Positions 7,910 through 16,642 of a stretch of 20,716 bases of DNA are shown piece by piece. The notes beneath the pieces are model-generated. The model was not told the DNA's origin and ran no database searches. It saw nothing but the letters and a program-made list of their open reading frames with translations. How positions within the stretch are numbered: the first letter of the stretch is position 1; the number at the start of each line of letters is the position of its first letter. This DNA is from Candidatus Izemoplasma sp. (lineage in GTDB: Bacteria > Bacillota_I > Bacilli_A > Izemoplasmatales > Izemoplasmataceae), in NCBI GenBank assembly GCA_029939615.1, contig JAOZSP010000001.1, positions 1 to 20,716 on the forward strand, written 5' to 3'. The translations under genes were made by a program, and so were the position numbers.

Positions 7910-9910
7910 CTAAATATCTTGTTGGCTTTTTGAAACAGCAATAGTAACTTTTGAAGGAGTTTTTTCTTCTTCAGCAACTGTTTTTGATTCTTTTTCTGTT
8001 TCTAATTCTTGCTTTTCAAGTTTTAGTTTTTTCTTTTCCCACCAACCTAGTTTTCCTGATTCAACTATTTCATAAATATCTTCTTTTGTAAGTGTTTCAA
8101 CTTCTAGAAGATATTTTGCAATTAGTTTTAATAAACCAATGTGTTTACGTAATGTGGTTTTACCTATTTCGTAGCATTCATTGATAATTTTACGAACTTC
8201 GTTATCAATTTCTAATGCAACTTGATCACTAAAAGCTTTATCAACATTGTAGTCTCTTCCTAAGAAAACACTATTGCTACGTTTTTCATAAAGGATTGGT
8301 CCTAAACTACTCATACCGTACTCTGTAACCATTGAACGAGCTATTTCGGTTGCTTTTTGAAAGTCGTTGTGAGCTCCTGTTGAAACTTCATTAAAGATAA
8401 GTTCTTCAGCAATACGTCCACCTAATAGACCAGTAATACGGTCTACTAAACTTGTTCTAGTTGATAAGAATGATTCCTCTTCTTCAGGAAGCATTAAAGC
8501 ATATCCTCCTGTGTCACCACGAGGAATAATTGTTACTTTATGAACGACATTTGCGTTATCTAGTTTGATACCAAGAACAGCATGTCCTGCTTCATGATGA
8601 GCTATAAAGTTGCGTTCTCTTTTTGTGAAGACACGTGATTTTTTAGCTGGGCCCATCATTACGCGGTCTACTGCTTCATCGATATGATATAGTTTGATAA
8701 GTGGTTTTCTCTCTCTAGCTGCTAGGAGAGCTGCTTCATTTAGTAAGTTCTCTAAATCGGCACCTGTAAATCCTGGTGTTCTTTTAGCAATTTCATCAAA
8801 AGTAACTTTAGGATCTAATTTTTTATTTTTAGCGTGAACTTCTAATATAGCTTTACGTCCTTTAATGTCTGGACGAGATATTAAAATTTGACGATCAAAA
8901 CGACCCGGTCTTAATAAGGCGGGATCTAATACGTCAGGGCGGTTAGTTGCGGCCATAACAATAATTCCAGAGTTTGTTCCAAAACCATCCATTTCAACTA
9001 GTAATTGGTTTAGTGTTTGTTCTCTTTCATCATGACCTCCACCAAGTCCTGCTCCTCTTTGACGACCAACAGCATCGATTTCATCAATGAAAACGATACA
9101 TGGTGAATTTTGCTTAGCATTTTTAAACATATCTCTAACACGGCTAGCACCAACACCAACGAACATCTCAACAAAATCCGATCCGCTTATTGCATAAAAT
9201 GGAACGCTAGCTTCACCAGCTACAGCTCTTGCTAGTAGTGTTTTCCCAGTTCCGGGAGGACCTACTAACAATATCCCTGTTGGAATTCTAGCACCAAGTG
9301 CCATATATCTTTTAGGGTCTTTTAAGAAATCTATAATTTCTTCAAGTTCTTGCTTTTCTTCTTCTACTCCAGCAACATCATCAAAAGTTGCTGTTTTACC
9401 TTTTTGCAATTTAGCACGATTTTTACCAAAATCAAAGGCTTTATTATTTCCACCACTATTTCTCATGAATAGTGCAACAATTACTACTAATAAAATTAAT
9501 GGTCCAACAATTGAAATAACACCCCATATACCGTAAGTAGGTGCACTTATATGGACATAATCAATATTGTTTGTAAGTGCTACGTCGATTAAATCGTTAA
9601 GTGTTTCTTGATTAGGAATTTCTAATGAATATTCCCCGGTAATAGTTAAATCACCAAGATTAGGGTAATATATACCCTCAATTAAATATCCTTCGTCATT
9701 TTCATCACCTGATAAAGGCGTTGAAGTCATTGTTTTTATTTTATTGTTATTCATGTACGCAACATACGTATTATAATCTGGTTCCAAAACTACTTCTTCA
9801 CTACTTGTAAAAACATAATAGGCACCAAAAACGAATAGTAGTATAATTGATATCACAATTAAATTACCAAATTTGCTTTGAGATGGTTTTAGTTGTTTGT
9901 TTTCAGCCAT
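7910..9910 (-). CDS. ftsH: ATP-dependent membrane zinc metalloprotease FtsH
   Basis: This hexameric AAA+ protease extracts and degrades damaged membrane proteins and regulatory proteins. In 666 residues it shows two membrane helices (about 17-34 and 127-149) around an extracytoplasmic domain. The AAA module follows with Walker A GPPGTGKT (217-224), Walker B IVFIDEID (272-279) and the second region of homology ending RPGRFDR (334-340). The protease carries the zinc motif HEAGH (439-443). All catalytic residues are present. The last 50 or so residues are a Lys/Glu-rich tail. AAGGAGTGA lies upstream of this ATG with a 7-base gap after AGGAG; a TTG one codon earlier was not chosen. It follows hpt by about 15 bases, in the same tilS-hpt-ftsH order as Bacillus. 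Confidence 0.97.
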   Translation of the reverse strand: MAENKQLKPSQSKFGNLIVISIILLFVFGAYYVFTSSEEVVLEPDYNTYVAYMNNNKIKTMTSTPLSGDENDEGYLIEGIYYPNLGDLTITGEYSLEIPNQETLNDLIDVALTNNIDYVHISAPTYGIWGVISIVGPLILLVVIVALFMRNSGGNNKAFDFGKNRAKLQKGKTATFDDVAGVEEEKQELEEIIDFLKDPKRYMALGARIPTGILLVGPPGTGKTLLARAVAGEASVPFYAISGSDFVEMFVGVGASRVRDMFKNAKQNSPCIVFIDEIDAVGRQRGAGLGGGHDEREQTLNQLLVEMDGFGTNSGIIVMAATNRPDVLDPALLRPGRFDRQILISRPDIKGRKAILEVHAKNKKLDPKVTFDEIAKRTPGFTGADLENLLNEAALLAARERKPLIKLYHIDEAVDRVMMGPAKKSRVFTKRERNFIAHHEAGHAVLGIKLDNANVVHKVTIIPRGDTGGYALMLPEEEESFLSTRTSLVDRITGLLGGRIAEELIFNEVSTGAHNDFQKATEIARSMVTEYGMSSLGPILYEKRSNSVFLGRDYNVDKAFSDQVALEIDNEVRKIINECYEIGKTTLRKHIGLLKLIAKYLLEVETLTKEDIYEIVESGKLGWWEKKKLKLEKQELETEKESKTVAEEEKTPSKVTIAVSKSQQDI

Positions 9911-9925
9911 CAAATCACTCCTTAT

Positions 9926-10471
9926 TTACTTTGTACTGTATACTTCTGGCTTTAAGACTCCTACATAAGGTAGGTTTCTGTATTTCTCTTCATAGTCAAG
10001 ACCGTATCCCACTACGAATTCTTTAGGAATAGTTACTCCTATATATTCGGGATCTAGAACGACTACTCTTCCTTCGGGTTTATCTAATAAAGTTACAACA
10101 CTAACACTTATTGCACCTCTATATTTTAATAAATCCATAATAACTTTTATTGTTCTTCCTGTATCAACGATGTCTTCAGTAATAATTACATGACGACCTT
10201 TGACAGGAATGTTTAAGTCTTTTTTGATTTTAATATCACCAGAAGATTGAATTCCTCCGTGATAACTAGATACATCCATAAATCCAAGTTCAATATGACA
10301 ATCAATTTCTGTGATTAGTTTTCCCATGAAGGGAACACATCCTTTTAGTAATCCAATTACTATTGGGAATTTGTCTTTGTATTCTTCAGTAATGATTTTA
10401 CCTAGTCTTTTTGCAATTTCATCAATTTCCTCAGCTGATACAAGAATTTTTTCAATATCTTTATCTAACAT
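9926..10471 (-). CDS. hpt: Hypoxanthine-guanine phosphoribosyltransferase
   Basis: This cytoplasmic purine salvage enzyme converts hypoxanthine or guanine plus PRPP to IMP or GMP. At 181 residues it has the family length. The PRPP-binding loop EDIVDTG (residues 99-105), the flexible loop around SSYHGGIQSSGDI (68-80), the PPi loop LLKG (41-44) and the base-binding KPEG...PEYIG.TIP.EFVVGYGLDY region are present. The start overlaps the tilS stop by one base (TAATG) with GAGGTGG upstream, so translation is coupled. In Bacillus and Listeria the HprT and TilS proteins also act together on ftsH transcription. The same adjacency here makes that regulation possible but it is not shown by sequence. Confidence 0.95.
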   Translation of the reverse strand: MLDKDIEKILVSAEEIDEIAKRLGKIITEEYKDKFPIVIGLLKGCVPFMGKLITEIDCHIELGFMDVSSYHGGIQSSGDIKIKKDLNIPVKGRHVIITEDIVDTGRTIKVIMDLLKYRGAISVSVVTLLDKPEGRVVVLDPEYIGVTIPKEFVVGYGLDYEEKYRNLPYVGVLKPEVYSTK

Positions 10472-11778
10472 TATTCCACCTCATATATATATATTTTATT
10501 CGTTTTAGTTTTGTCTTGATAAGATTTTTTTAATCCTGGGATCCAAAGAACATTTGTGTCGTTAGAAATTAGTAGTAATCGATCTCTTTGTGACTTTGGA
10601 ACTTTTTTATCAATAAAGATGTCTTTGACTTTTTTTGTACCCACTTTAAGGATTAGTTTATCGCCATCTTGTCTTTGTCTAATGAATAACGGAAATACTA
10701 ATCTATTATAACATAATTCAAAATAATTACTATAACTATGTGTTAATTTATTATGGGTAAATATGTAACTTTTATTGTCGTTTACAAAATATTCTCCCTC
10801 TTTAATTACCTTGATATTTAGCGTTTTAAATTCTTCTACTTTCGCAACATAAATGACTTCGTATTCTTTAATAAAATTGTAGTTGTTAGATAGGGAAATT
10901 AATTGATTTGGAGAACTACTAAGGCATATTTCAATAATTGATTTGTATTGTTCGTAAGTTACTTCAACAGAATTATTTGTTGTTAAGTTAACAAGGTGTT
11001 TGATTACTTTAATTTTGACGATTTTATTTAGTTTGTTGAAGTCGTGTAAACTGACATTGTTGTACATAGAATACGATTTAAGAAATTCGTTTTTCTTTTC
11101 CTCTAAAACCTCATCAGCTGAATCAATATATTCAGCTAGTTGAATAATCTTGTTGTCAAGATTTGGGTTCTCTTTTTTTAGTAAAGGAATAATTGTGTTT
11201 CGAAATCTATTTCTTGTATAAATGTCTTCACTGTTTGATTTATCTTCGAAGGATTTTATATTATGTTTTTTGGCATACTGAATAATCTCTTTTTTTCTTG
11301 TGTTCATAAGTGGTCTTACAATTGAAACGTTTCGATCAATTCTAATTTCTTTTATTCCAGAATAGCCACTAAAACTTGTTCCTCTAACAATTCGCATTAA
11401 GATAGTTTCAACTTGATCATCAAGATGGTGTGCAACTGCGATTTTAGATGAGTCATATTTTTGGGCAATTGCTTTGAAGAAATCATATCTCTTTAATCTT
11501 GAATCATGATGAAAATTTGATTTGGTATTGTCTAAGATAGTATATCCTTCAAAAGGAACATTATACTCTTTTGCCATTTTACTTATGTATTCATATTCCA
11601 AAATTGATTCTACTCTTTTGTTATGGTTTACATGGGCAATTACAATGTTGGGATTTTGTTTATAGATGATATCAAAAAGTACCATTGAGTCGATACCTCC
11701 ACTCAATGCGATTATAATTGTTTCATTTTTACTAAATAATTGTTTCTCTTTTATTAGTTTATATATTTTTTCTGTCAT
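10471..11778 (-). CDS. tilS: tRNA(Ile)-lysidine synthase
   Basis: TilS attaches lysine to C34 of the CAU-anticodon tRNA-Ile so that it reads AUA codons, which are common in this AT-rich genome. The N-type ATP pyrophosphatase P-loop is SGGIDS (residues 26-31), followed by AHVNHNKR and HHLDDQVETILMRI (117-130). The DKSNSEDIYTRNRFRN segment and a C-terminal TilS domain follow, so the 435-residue protein is the long form. AGGTG lies 6 bases before this ATG; a GTG three codons upstream has no ribosome binding site and was rejected. It is first in the operon with hpt, ftsH and rqcP, under an extended -10 promoter at 11796-11804. Confidence 0.95.
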   Translation of the reverse strand: MTEKIYKLIKEKQLFSKNETIIIALSGGIDSMVLFDIIYKQNPNIVIAHVNHNKRVESILEYEYISKMAKEYNVPFEGYTILDNTKSNFHHDSRLKRYDFFKAIAQKYDSSKIAVAHHLDDQVETILMRIVRGTSFSGYSGIKEIRIDRNVSIVRPLMNTRKKEIIQYAKKHNIKSFEDKSNSEDIYTRNRFRNTIIPLLKKENPNLDNKIIQLAEYIDSADEVLEEKKNEFLKSYSMYNNVSLHDFNKLNKIVKIKVIKHLVNLTTNNSVEVTYEQYKSIIEICLSSSPNQLISLSNNYNFIKEYEVIYVAKVEEFKTLNIKVIKEGEYFVNDNKSYIFTHNKLTHSYSNYFELCYNRLVFPLFIRQRQDGDKLILKVGTKKVKDIFIDKKVPKSQRDRLLLISNDTNVLWIPGLKKSYQDKTKTNKIYIYEVE

Positions 11779-11795
11779 TGTGATCACCTACAGTT

Positions 11796-11804
11796 ATTAT
11801 ATCA
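11796..11804 (-). promoter_or_regulatory. Extended -10 promoter of the tilS-hpt-ftsH-rqcP operon
   Basis: The minus strand reads TGATATAAT (TG at 11803-11804, TATAAT at 11796-11801), about 20 bases before the tilS ATG. No convincing -35 box lies upstream. Confidence 0.65.
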
Positions 11805-11874
11805 TACCATGTTATGTTTGATAATCAATATATTACTTTGAATTACAAAATAATAAGGGAATTTAATAGATATA

Positions 11875-11883
11875 TGATATAAT
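11875..11883 (+). promoter_or_regulatory. Extended -10 promoter of the major facilitator gene
   Basis: TGATATAAT at 11875-11883 is the same element as for tilS, on the other strand, 71 bases apart. An ATG at 11882 overlaps this box and therefore cannot be a translation start for transcripts made from it. This decides the start of the downstream gene. Confidence 0.65.
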
Positions 11884-11920
11884 GAAAAAAGATAGAAAAA
11901 ATAAGAATGGAGACGATTTT

Positions 11921-13291
11921 ATGTTTAAGCTTCCACATTTGTCAAAAAAGGAAAAGGCATGGGTATTATATGATGTTGCGAATTCTGCATTCATTTTAAC
12001 GGTTATTACAATATTTTTACCAATTCTGTATGAGCTAGTTTATATGGAACCTCATGTTACAGGAGGAGTAGTAAAGTATTATGAAATTGGTGGAAAACAA
12101 TTTGTAACTGCTGGATATAGTTCTTTGTGGGTTAAGGGGTCACAAACATTTAAGTATTTAACAAGTTTATTAGCATTAACTGTTGCTATTTTGAGTCCCA
12201 TAATTGGATCATGGTCTAATTACCGAGGTAACAAGAAAAAATTCTTTAGAATTTTCTTAGCTGTTGGGATAATCGGTGGATTAGGTTTAGCTATACCTGG
12301 GTATGGTTGGGTTACACTATTAGTTATTTTTGCGATTACAAGTATGGGGTATAATTTAACGAATGTAATTTATGATGCATTTTTAGTAGATGTTACTACT
12401 GAAGACCGAATGGATGAAATTAGTGCTACTGGATTTGCTTGGGGATATATTGGAAGTTTGGTTCCATTCTTTGTTGGACTAATTCCTTATGCTTTAGTTC
12501 TATTTGAAACTATTAAACCAGGATTTTTGGGGTTTGATAGAACAATGTTAGAAAAACTAGCAATTGGGTTTGCGTTTGTAGTATCTATTGCTTGGTGGTT
12601 ATATTACTCACTACCATTATTAAGAGATGTTGAACAAACTTATAATATTGAACAAACTGAAAATTCTTTAAGAGAATCATTCAAACGATTAGGGAAAACG
12701 TTTAAAGAAATTAGAGCTTATCGCTATATCTTTATTTTCTTAATAGCTTATTTATTATATATTGATGTAGTTAACTCTGTAATTAGATTAGCTACTAATA
12801 TTGGTTCTGATTTAGGTGTTGGATCAATGACGATGCTTGGTGTAGTAGTAATGGTACAAGTAATTGCTTTCCCATCAGCTTTAATATATGGTCGTTTAAC
12901 TAAGAAATTTGGCGGTAAGAGAATGATTTATTATGGTATCTTTATTTATGCATTAGGTGTATTTATGGTTTACCTTATTACTGCTGAAACTACATATTAT
13001 ATGTGGATAGTTGGGGCTTTAATTGGTACTGCACAAGGTGGTATTCAATCTGTAAGTCGTAGTTATTTTGCTAAGATGGTACCTTATGAAAAAGCGAATG
13101 ACTTCTTTGGATTCTTTAGTGTATTTGGAAGATTTGGCGGAATTATTTCACCATTTATTATCGCGTACTATCAAGCTCCTTCTCGTTTGGGAATAAATGG
13201 TGCGGTTTTACTATTAGTTATTCCATTAATGGTTGCTTGTATTCTTTTAATGTTCGTTAAAAATGAAAAAGTTGCGTACGTTGAAGAATAA
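11921..13291 (+). CDS. Major facilitator transporter, Atg22/UMF1 type
   Basis: This integral membrane protein of about 456 residues has around twelve hydrophobic segments. The N-terminal WVLYDVANSAF is the signature of the Atg22/UMF1-like major facilitator group, whose eukaryotic members export amino acids from the vacuole. Bacterial substrates are mostly unknown. Later features fit: a GSxxxNYRGNKKKFF loop after helix 2, the GTAQGGIQSVSRSYFAKMVP motif and a FFSVFGRFGGIISP helix. GGAG lies 8 bases before this ATG. An upstream in-frame ATG at 11882 sits inside the -10 box and would add 13 Lys/Asn-rich residues, so it was rejected. It overlaps maf by 29 bases. Substrate unknown; an amino acid or peptide permease is the best guess. 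Confidence 0.85.
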   Translation: MFKLPHLSKKEKAWVLYDVANSAFILTVITIFLPILYELVYMEPHVTGGVVKYYEIGGKQFVTAGYSSLWVKGSQTFKYLTSLLALTVAILSPIIGSWSNYRGNKKKFFRIFLAVGIIGGLGLAIPGYGWVTLLVIFAITSMGYNLTNVIYDAFLVDVTTEDRMDEISATGFAWGYIGSLVPFFVGLIPYALVLFETIKPGFLGFDRTMLEKLAIGFAFVVSIAWWLYYSLPLLRDVEQTYNIEQTENSLRESFKRLGKTFKEIRAYRYIFIFLIAYLLYIDVVNSVIRLATNIGSDLGVGSMTMLGVVVMVQVIAFPSALIYGRLTKKFGGKRMIYYGIFIYALGVFMVYLITAETTYYMWIVGALIGTAQGGIQSVSRSYFAKMVPYEKANDFFGFFSVFGRFGGIISPFIIAYYQAPSRLGINGAVLLLVIPLMVACILLMFVKNEKVAYVEE

Positions 13292-13841
13292 GAAGTATAT
13301 TTTAGCTAGTAGTTCACCTCGAAGAAAAGAGTTATTAAAACTTTTAAATATTGAGTTTACGATAAAAGCTAGTGATATAGAAGAAGTGTTAAGAAATGAT
13401 TTTACACATATTGAAAATGTTGAAAGTTTAGCTTTTCAAAAAGCATTAGCAGTTAGTAAAGATAATGAAAATTCATATGTTTTAGGATTTGATACTTTAG
13501 TAATTTTAGATGATGAAGCTTTGGGAAAACCAATAGATCGTGATGACGCATTTAAGATGTTGAAAAGGTTATCTGGTAATTATCATACAGTTATTACTGG
13601 CTGTGCAATTGTAAGTGACGGTTATAAAGATGTATTTAGCTCTTCAGCTCGCGTAAGGTTTAATGAGATGTCTGATGCGGAAATAAATGAATACCTTGAT
13701 ACAGAGGAACCTTATGATAAAGCGGGGGCTTATGGGATTCAAGGATATGGAGCACGGTATGTAAATTGTATTGATGGTGATTTTTATACTATTATGGGTG
13801 TTCCTTTACAAAAACTTTATATTAAATTGAGAGACCTTTAG
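13263..13841 (+). CDS. maf: Maf-family nucleotide pyrophosphatase
   Basis: This cytoplasmic house-cleaning enzyme hydrolyses non-canonical or excess nucleoside triphosphates (YhdE-type Maf proteins prefer dTTP and UTP) and has been linked to septum inhibition in Bacillus. In 192 residues it shows ASSSPRRKELL (residues 15-25), GFDTLVILDDEALGKP, SGNYHTVITG, the EPYDKAGAYGIQGYG catalytic segment and GDFYTIMGVPL near the end. The start lies inside the end of the transporter gene with no clear ribosome binding site, so translation is probably coupled. A few extra residues precede the usual MKKIILASSS-type start, so a slightly later start is possible. The terminator overlaps its stop codon. Confidence 0.92.
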   Translation: MKKLRTLKNKKYILASSSPRRKELLKLLNIEFTIKASDIEEVLRNDFTHIENVESLAFQKALAVSKDNENSYVLGFDTLVILDDEALGKPIDRDDAFKMLKRLSGNYHTVITGCAIVSDGYKDVFSSSARVRFNEMSDAEINEYLDTEEPYDKAGAYGIQGYGARYVNCIDGDFYTIMGVPLQKLYIKLRDL

Positions 13842-13858
13842 AGGTCTCTTTTGTTTGA
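13830..13858 (+). terminator. Intrinsic terminator after maf
   Basis: A perfect 8-bp stem AGAGACCT / AGGTCTCT closes a 4-base loop that contains the maf stop codon, followed by TTTTG TTTG. Confidence 0.82.
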
Positions 13859-13875
13859 TGATTGCGTATTATATG

Positions 13876-13907
13876 TAGTTTAGTGTAGAATAAATGTATG
13901 ATACTAT
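13876..13907 (+). promoter_or_regulatory. Promoter of the LytTR/beta-propeller pair
   Basis: TGATACTAT at 13899-13907 is an extended -10 element, with only a weak -35 (TTTAGT, 13879-13884). TAGTTTAG at 13876-13883, overlapping that -35, is repeated in inverted orientation (CTAAACTA) at 13937-13944 in the leader. Placement fits a regulator site, but LytTR proteins usually bind direct repeats, so the link to the encoded regulator is speculative. Confidence 0.5.
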
Positions 13908-13930
13908 AAATCCATTTTTTAATAGAAATA

Positions 13931-13962
13931 GGAGTGCTAAACTAAAAGTACTTCAAAGGAGG
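13931..13962 (+). promoter_or_regulatory. Leader hairpin abutting the ribosome binding site
   Basis: GGAGTGCT (13931-13938) can pair with AGTACTTC (13947-13954) over 8 positions including two G-U pairs, with loop AAACTAAA. The ribosome binding site AAAGGAGG (13955-13962) starts at the next base, 7 bases before the ATG. The loop contains most of the right-hand copy of the inverted repeat. A weak hairpin; a control role is inference. Confidence 0.35.
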
Positions 13963-13969
13963 TTGTTTT

Positions 13970-14491
13970 ATGTTTAAATTGAAAGTAGCTAATTCAGAAC
14001 ATAAAATAATAAAAGAAAGACTAGAGTTAATAGAGACACCTAAGTATAGTTATGTGGTTACTGATGATAAGGATCTTATTGAAGAAGATAAGATTAATAT
14101 TGTTTTCAATCATGCTGAAATTCCTAAAGTATCAAGTCTACTTGATTTGATTGTTAGAGGAGAAGAACTATATTTAAACGGCCATAATGAATTTGGGCAA
14201 AAGAGTGTTGAATGTCGTAATTTTTATTATTTCATTGTTGAAAATGAGGATGTTTATGGTGTGCTTAATGATACGAGATTGCTTTTTAAATTGAAATTAT
14301 ATGAGATTGAAGAATTATTAGTTTCAAAAGACTTTATTCGTGTTAGTAAGTATTGTCTTGTAAATATAGGTAAAATCGACTATATTAAAACAGTTTTGAA
14401 CTCCAAATTGGATTTACTTATGAAAAACGGTGATTACTGCGAAGTTAATCGTAGTTATCTAAAAGACTTTAAAGCATCGTTAAAAATTTAA
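13970..14491 (+). CDS. LytTR-domain DNA-binding regulator without receiver domain
   Basis: This 173-residue protein ends in a LytTR DNA-binding domain (about 78-172). FIRVSKYCLVNIGKID (122-137) and VNRSYLKDFKASL (159-171) match the conserved core and the final helix. The N-terminal 75 residues are too short and lack the Asp pattern of a response-regulator receiver, so this is not a phosphorelay regulator. Stand-alone LytTR proteins in Firmicutes are often encoded beside a membrane protein that controls them. Here the partner is 12 bases downstream: a membrane-anchored extracellular beta-propeller. A strong ribosome binding site (AAAGGAGG) precedes it. It probably regulates its own operon, but the target is not shown. 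Confidence 0.85.
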   Translation: MFKLKVANSEHKIIKERLELIETPKYSYVVTDDKDLIEEDKINIVFNHAEIPKVSSLLDLIVRGEELYLNGHNEFGQKSVECRNFYYFIVENEDVYGVLNDTRLLFKLKLYEIEELLVSKDFIRVSKYCLVNIGKIDYIKTVLNSKLDLLMKNGDYCEVNRSYLKDFKASLKI

Positions 14492-14503
14492 GGAGGTATC
14501 ATT

Positions 14504-16630
14504 ATGTTATTTTTAATTAATAATCCTATTGTCTTATTTGTTGGATTGGTTATGTTAGGATTTATGGGTTTTATAGGAATCAAAATTTCCAAAGAATTAA
14601 AACTAAATAGTTTACTTAGAATTAAACAAGGCGCTATGCGTATCAAAGTTCCATTTAAGGGGATTGGTACTAGGATAGGTCTTTTGTCAAGTGCAGCACT
14701 TGCACCTGTGGTTGTTGTAGCCGTTGCCTTAACAATCGGAACGTCGACTACTATTACTCCTTCGGGAGAAATATATGATATTCATAATTCAACAGATATT
14801 ATGGATATATATGATTCATTCCAGGAGAATATGTCTACTTATAATACTTTTGGAGGTTTTTTAAGAAATGAAGCAATGATGGACGGAGCTCCTGAATTTG
14901 GTGTTGATTTAGCTGCTACTTACGATTCAAATGATCAAGGTAGTGATGATTATTCAGAGGTTAACGTTCAAGTTATTGGTGTAGACGAGATGGATAATGT
15001 TATTACTGATGGAAAATATATTTATTCAATTTACGGAGATATGGTTAAGATTACTTTAGCTTATACACAAGGATTAGAATCTGATGCCTTAGCTAAGTAT
15101 ATTGATATTGAATATGAAACTGAAGATGAAGTTTGTCCTACAGGATTTAATATATCAGGATTATATATTGATGATGAATATTTAGTTGTAATTGGATCAG
15201 AATATGAGTATTATTGTGAAGCAAAAGATCCTGATGGCGGAGATTCAGAGGGGGAAGATCCTGACTATGATATAGGTTCAGAGATATATTACCCAGGTTA
15301 TGTTCGTGAAAGTAATAGTGTAAAAGTATATGTATATGATATAACTGATGATTTTATTGAAATCGCGGATTATGAAATATCTGGAAACTTAATAGGAACA
15401 AGAAAAATTGATGATAATTTGTATATTATTACTAACTCATATATTCCATTCTATTTAGATGATGTAGATTTAAATGATTACTTACCATATTATGTAGCTA
15501 GTGATACAAAAATTACTGCGAATTACAATGATATTATTTATGTTGAGGGAACTACTCCCAATTCATTTACAACGTTTTACGCCCTTGATTTAGATCATAA
15601 TTTGGCCGATATGGAAGTAGTTTTAGGTGATAGCGGATATAATTTATATGTATCAAATGAAAATATTTATCTAGTTGGAAATATGTATTATTTTGCTCCT
15701 ATGGCTGAATGGTTAAATATTCAAGAGCCAGTATCTGAGACAAAAACTGCAATAATAAAAGTTGCTATTACAGGCGCAAATCTTGAGTTTCATAGTATGG
15801 GTGCAGTAGATGGATACGCCTTAAATCAATTTTCAATGGATGAATATGATGGTAATTTAAGGATTGTAACTACGACTGTAGAAACAAGTTTCCAAAATGA
15901 TAACATGATTTCCTTTTGGAGTGGTGATGTAAGAAATAACATTTATGTTCTTAATGATGATATGGAAGTTATCTCTGTCACAGATGATTTCGGAAAACCA
16001 AGAGAAACAGTTAAATCTTCTAGATTTGTTGGTGAATTCTGTTATGTTGTTACATTTGAACAAACTGATCCATTTTATATCATTGATTTAAGTAATCCAC
16101 TTAATCCTATAAAAAGAGGAGAACTAGAAGTTCCAGGATTCAGTTCTTACTTACAACCTTTAGGAAATGATTTTATACTAGGAATCGGGTTTGGAGATAA
16201 TAGCGGAGGAACAAACGGATTAAAAATTTCTGTATATGATGTAAGAGATAAAGAGAATCCAACATTGTTTGATGAATTAATCTTTGATTATGAAGAATTT
16301 GGTTGGGGATATAGTACTGCTACATATAATCATAAGGATTTATTAGTTAGCTTAAGTAAAGGTCTTATAGCTTTACCGTTTAGTACTTATAGCTATTCTA
16401 ATAGTGAATATAGTTATGACAGTGGAATACTTGTTTTAAGATTTGATCCTATTGATGGTTTATCTCGAGATGGATTTATCCAACATGAAGTAGATACTAG
16501 TGAAGATGTATATGTTTATAAGATTAAATTTATTGAAAATTTCTTATATACAGTATCAAACAAATATATCAAAATTTCTACAATTGAAGATCCGGAAGTA
16601 ATTATTAATGAACTTGATTTAACTGAATAA
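14504..16630 (+). CDS. Membrane-anchored extracellular beta-propeller protein (PF09826-like)
   Basis: This 708-residue protein has two N-terminal membrane helices (about 8-27 and 57-79) joined by a basic, presumably cytoplasmic loop (KISKELKLNSLLRIKQGAMR). About 630 residues outside the membrane follow. DYSEVNVQVIGVDEMDNV, continuing ITDGKYIYSI (149-176), is the start signature of the secreted C-terminal beta-propeller family found in archaea and Firmicutes. Many repeated 'DNLYIITNSY'-like strands follow, and an acidic insert lies near 240-258. The function of the family is unknown; binding or sensing at the cell surface is plausible. AAGGAGGT overlaps the end of the LytTR gene, so the two are coupled. 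No terminator follows before the insertion sequence, whose left-end hairpin at 16703-16733 may serve. Confidence 0.85.
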   Translation: MLFLINNPIVLFVGLVMLGFMGFIGIKISKELKLNSLLRIKQGAMRIKVPFKGIGTRIGLLSSAALAPVVVVAVALTIGTSTTITPSGEIYDIHNSTDIMDIYDSFQENMSTYNTFGGFLRNEAMMDGAPEFGVDLAATYDSNDQGSDDYSEVNVQVIGVDEMDNVITDGKYIYSIYGDMVKITLAYTQGLESDALAKYIDIEYETEDEVCPTGFNISGLYIDDEYLVVIGSEYEYYCEAKDPDGGDSEGEDPDYDIGSEIYYPGYVRESNSVKVYVYDITDDFIEIADYEISGNLIGTRKIDDNLYIITNSYIPFYLDDVDLNDYLPYYVASDTKITANYNDIIYVEGTTPNSFTTFYALDLDHNLADMEVVLGDSGYNLYVSNENIYLVGNMYYFAPMAEWLNIQEPVSETKTAIIKVAITGANLEFHSMGAVDGYALNQFSMDEYDGNLRIVTTTVETSFQNDNMISFWSGDVRNNIYVLNDDMEVISVTDDFGKPRETVKSSRFVGEFCYVVTFEQTDPFYIIDLSNPLNPIKRGELEVPGFSSYLQPLGNDFILGIGFGDNSGGTNGLKISVYDVRDKENPTLFDELIFDYEEFGWGYSTATYNHKDLLVSLSKGLIALPFSTYSYSNSEYSYDSGILVLRFDPIDGLSRDGFIQHEVDTSEDVYVYKIKFIENFLYTVSNKYIKISTIEDPEVIINELDLTE

Positions 16631-16642
16631 CAAAAATAATTT

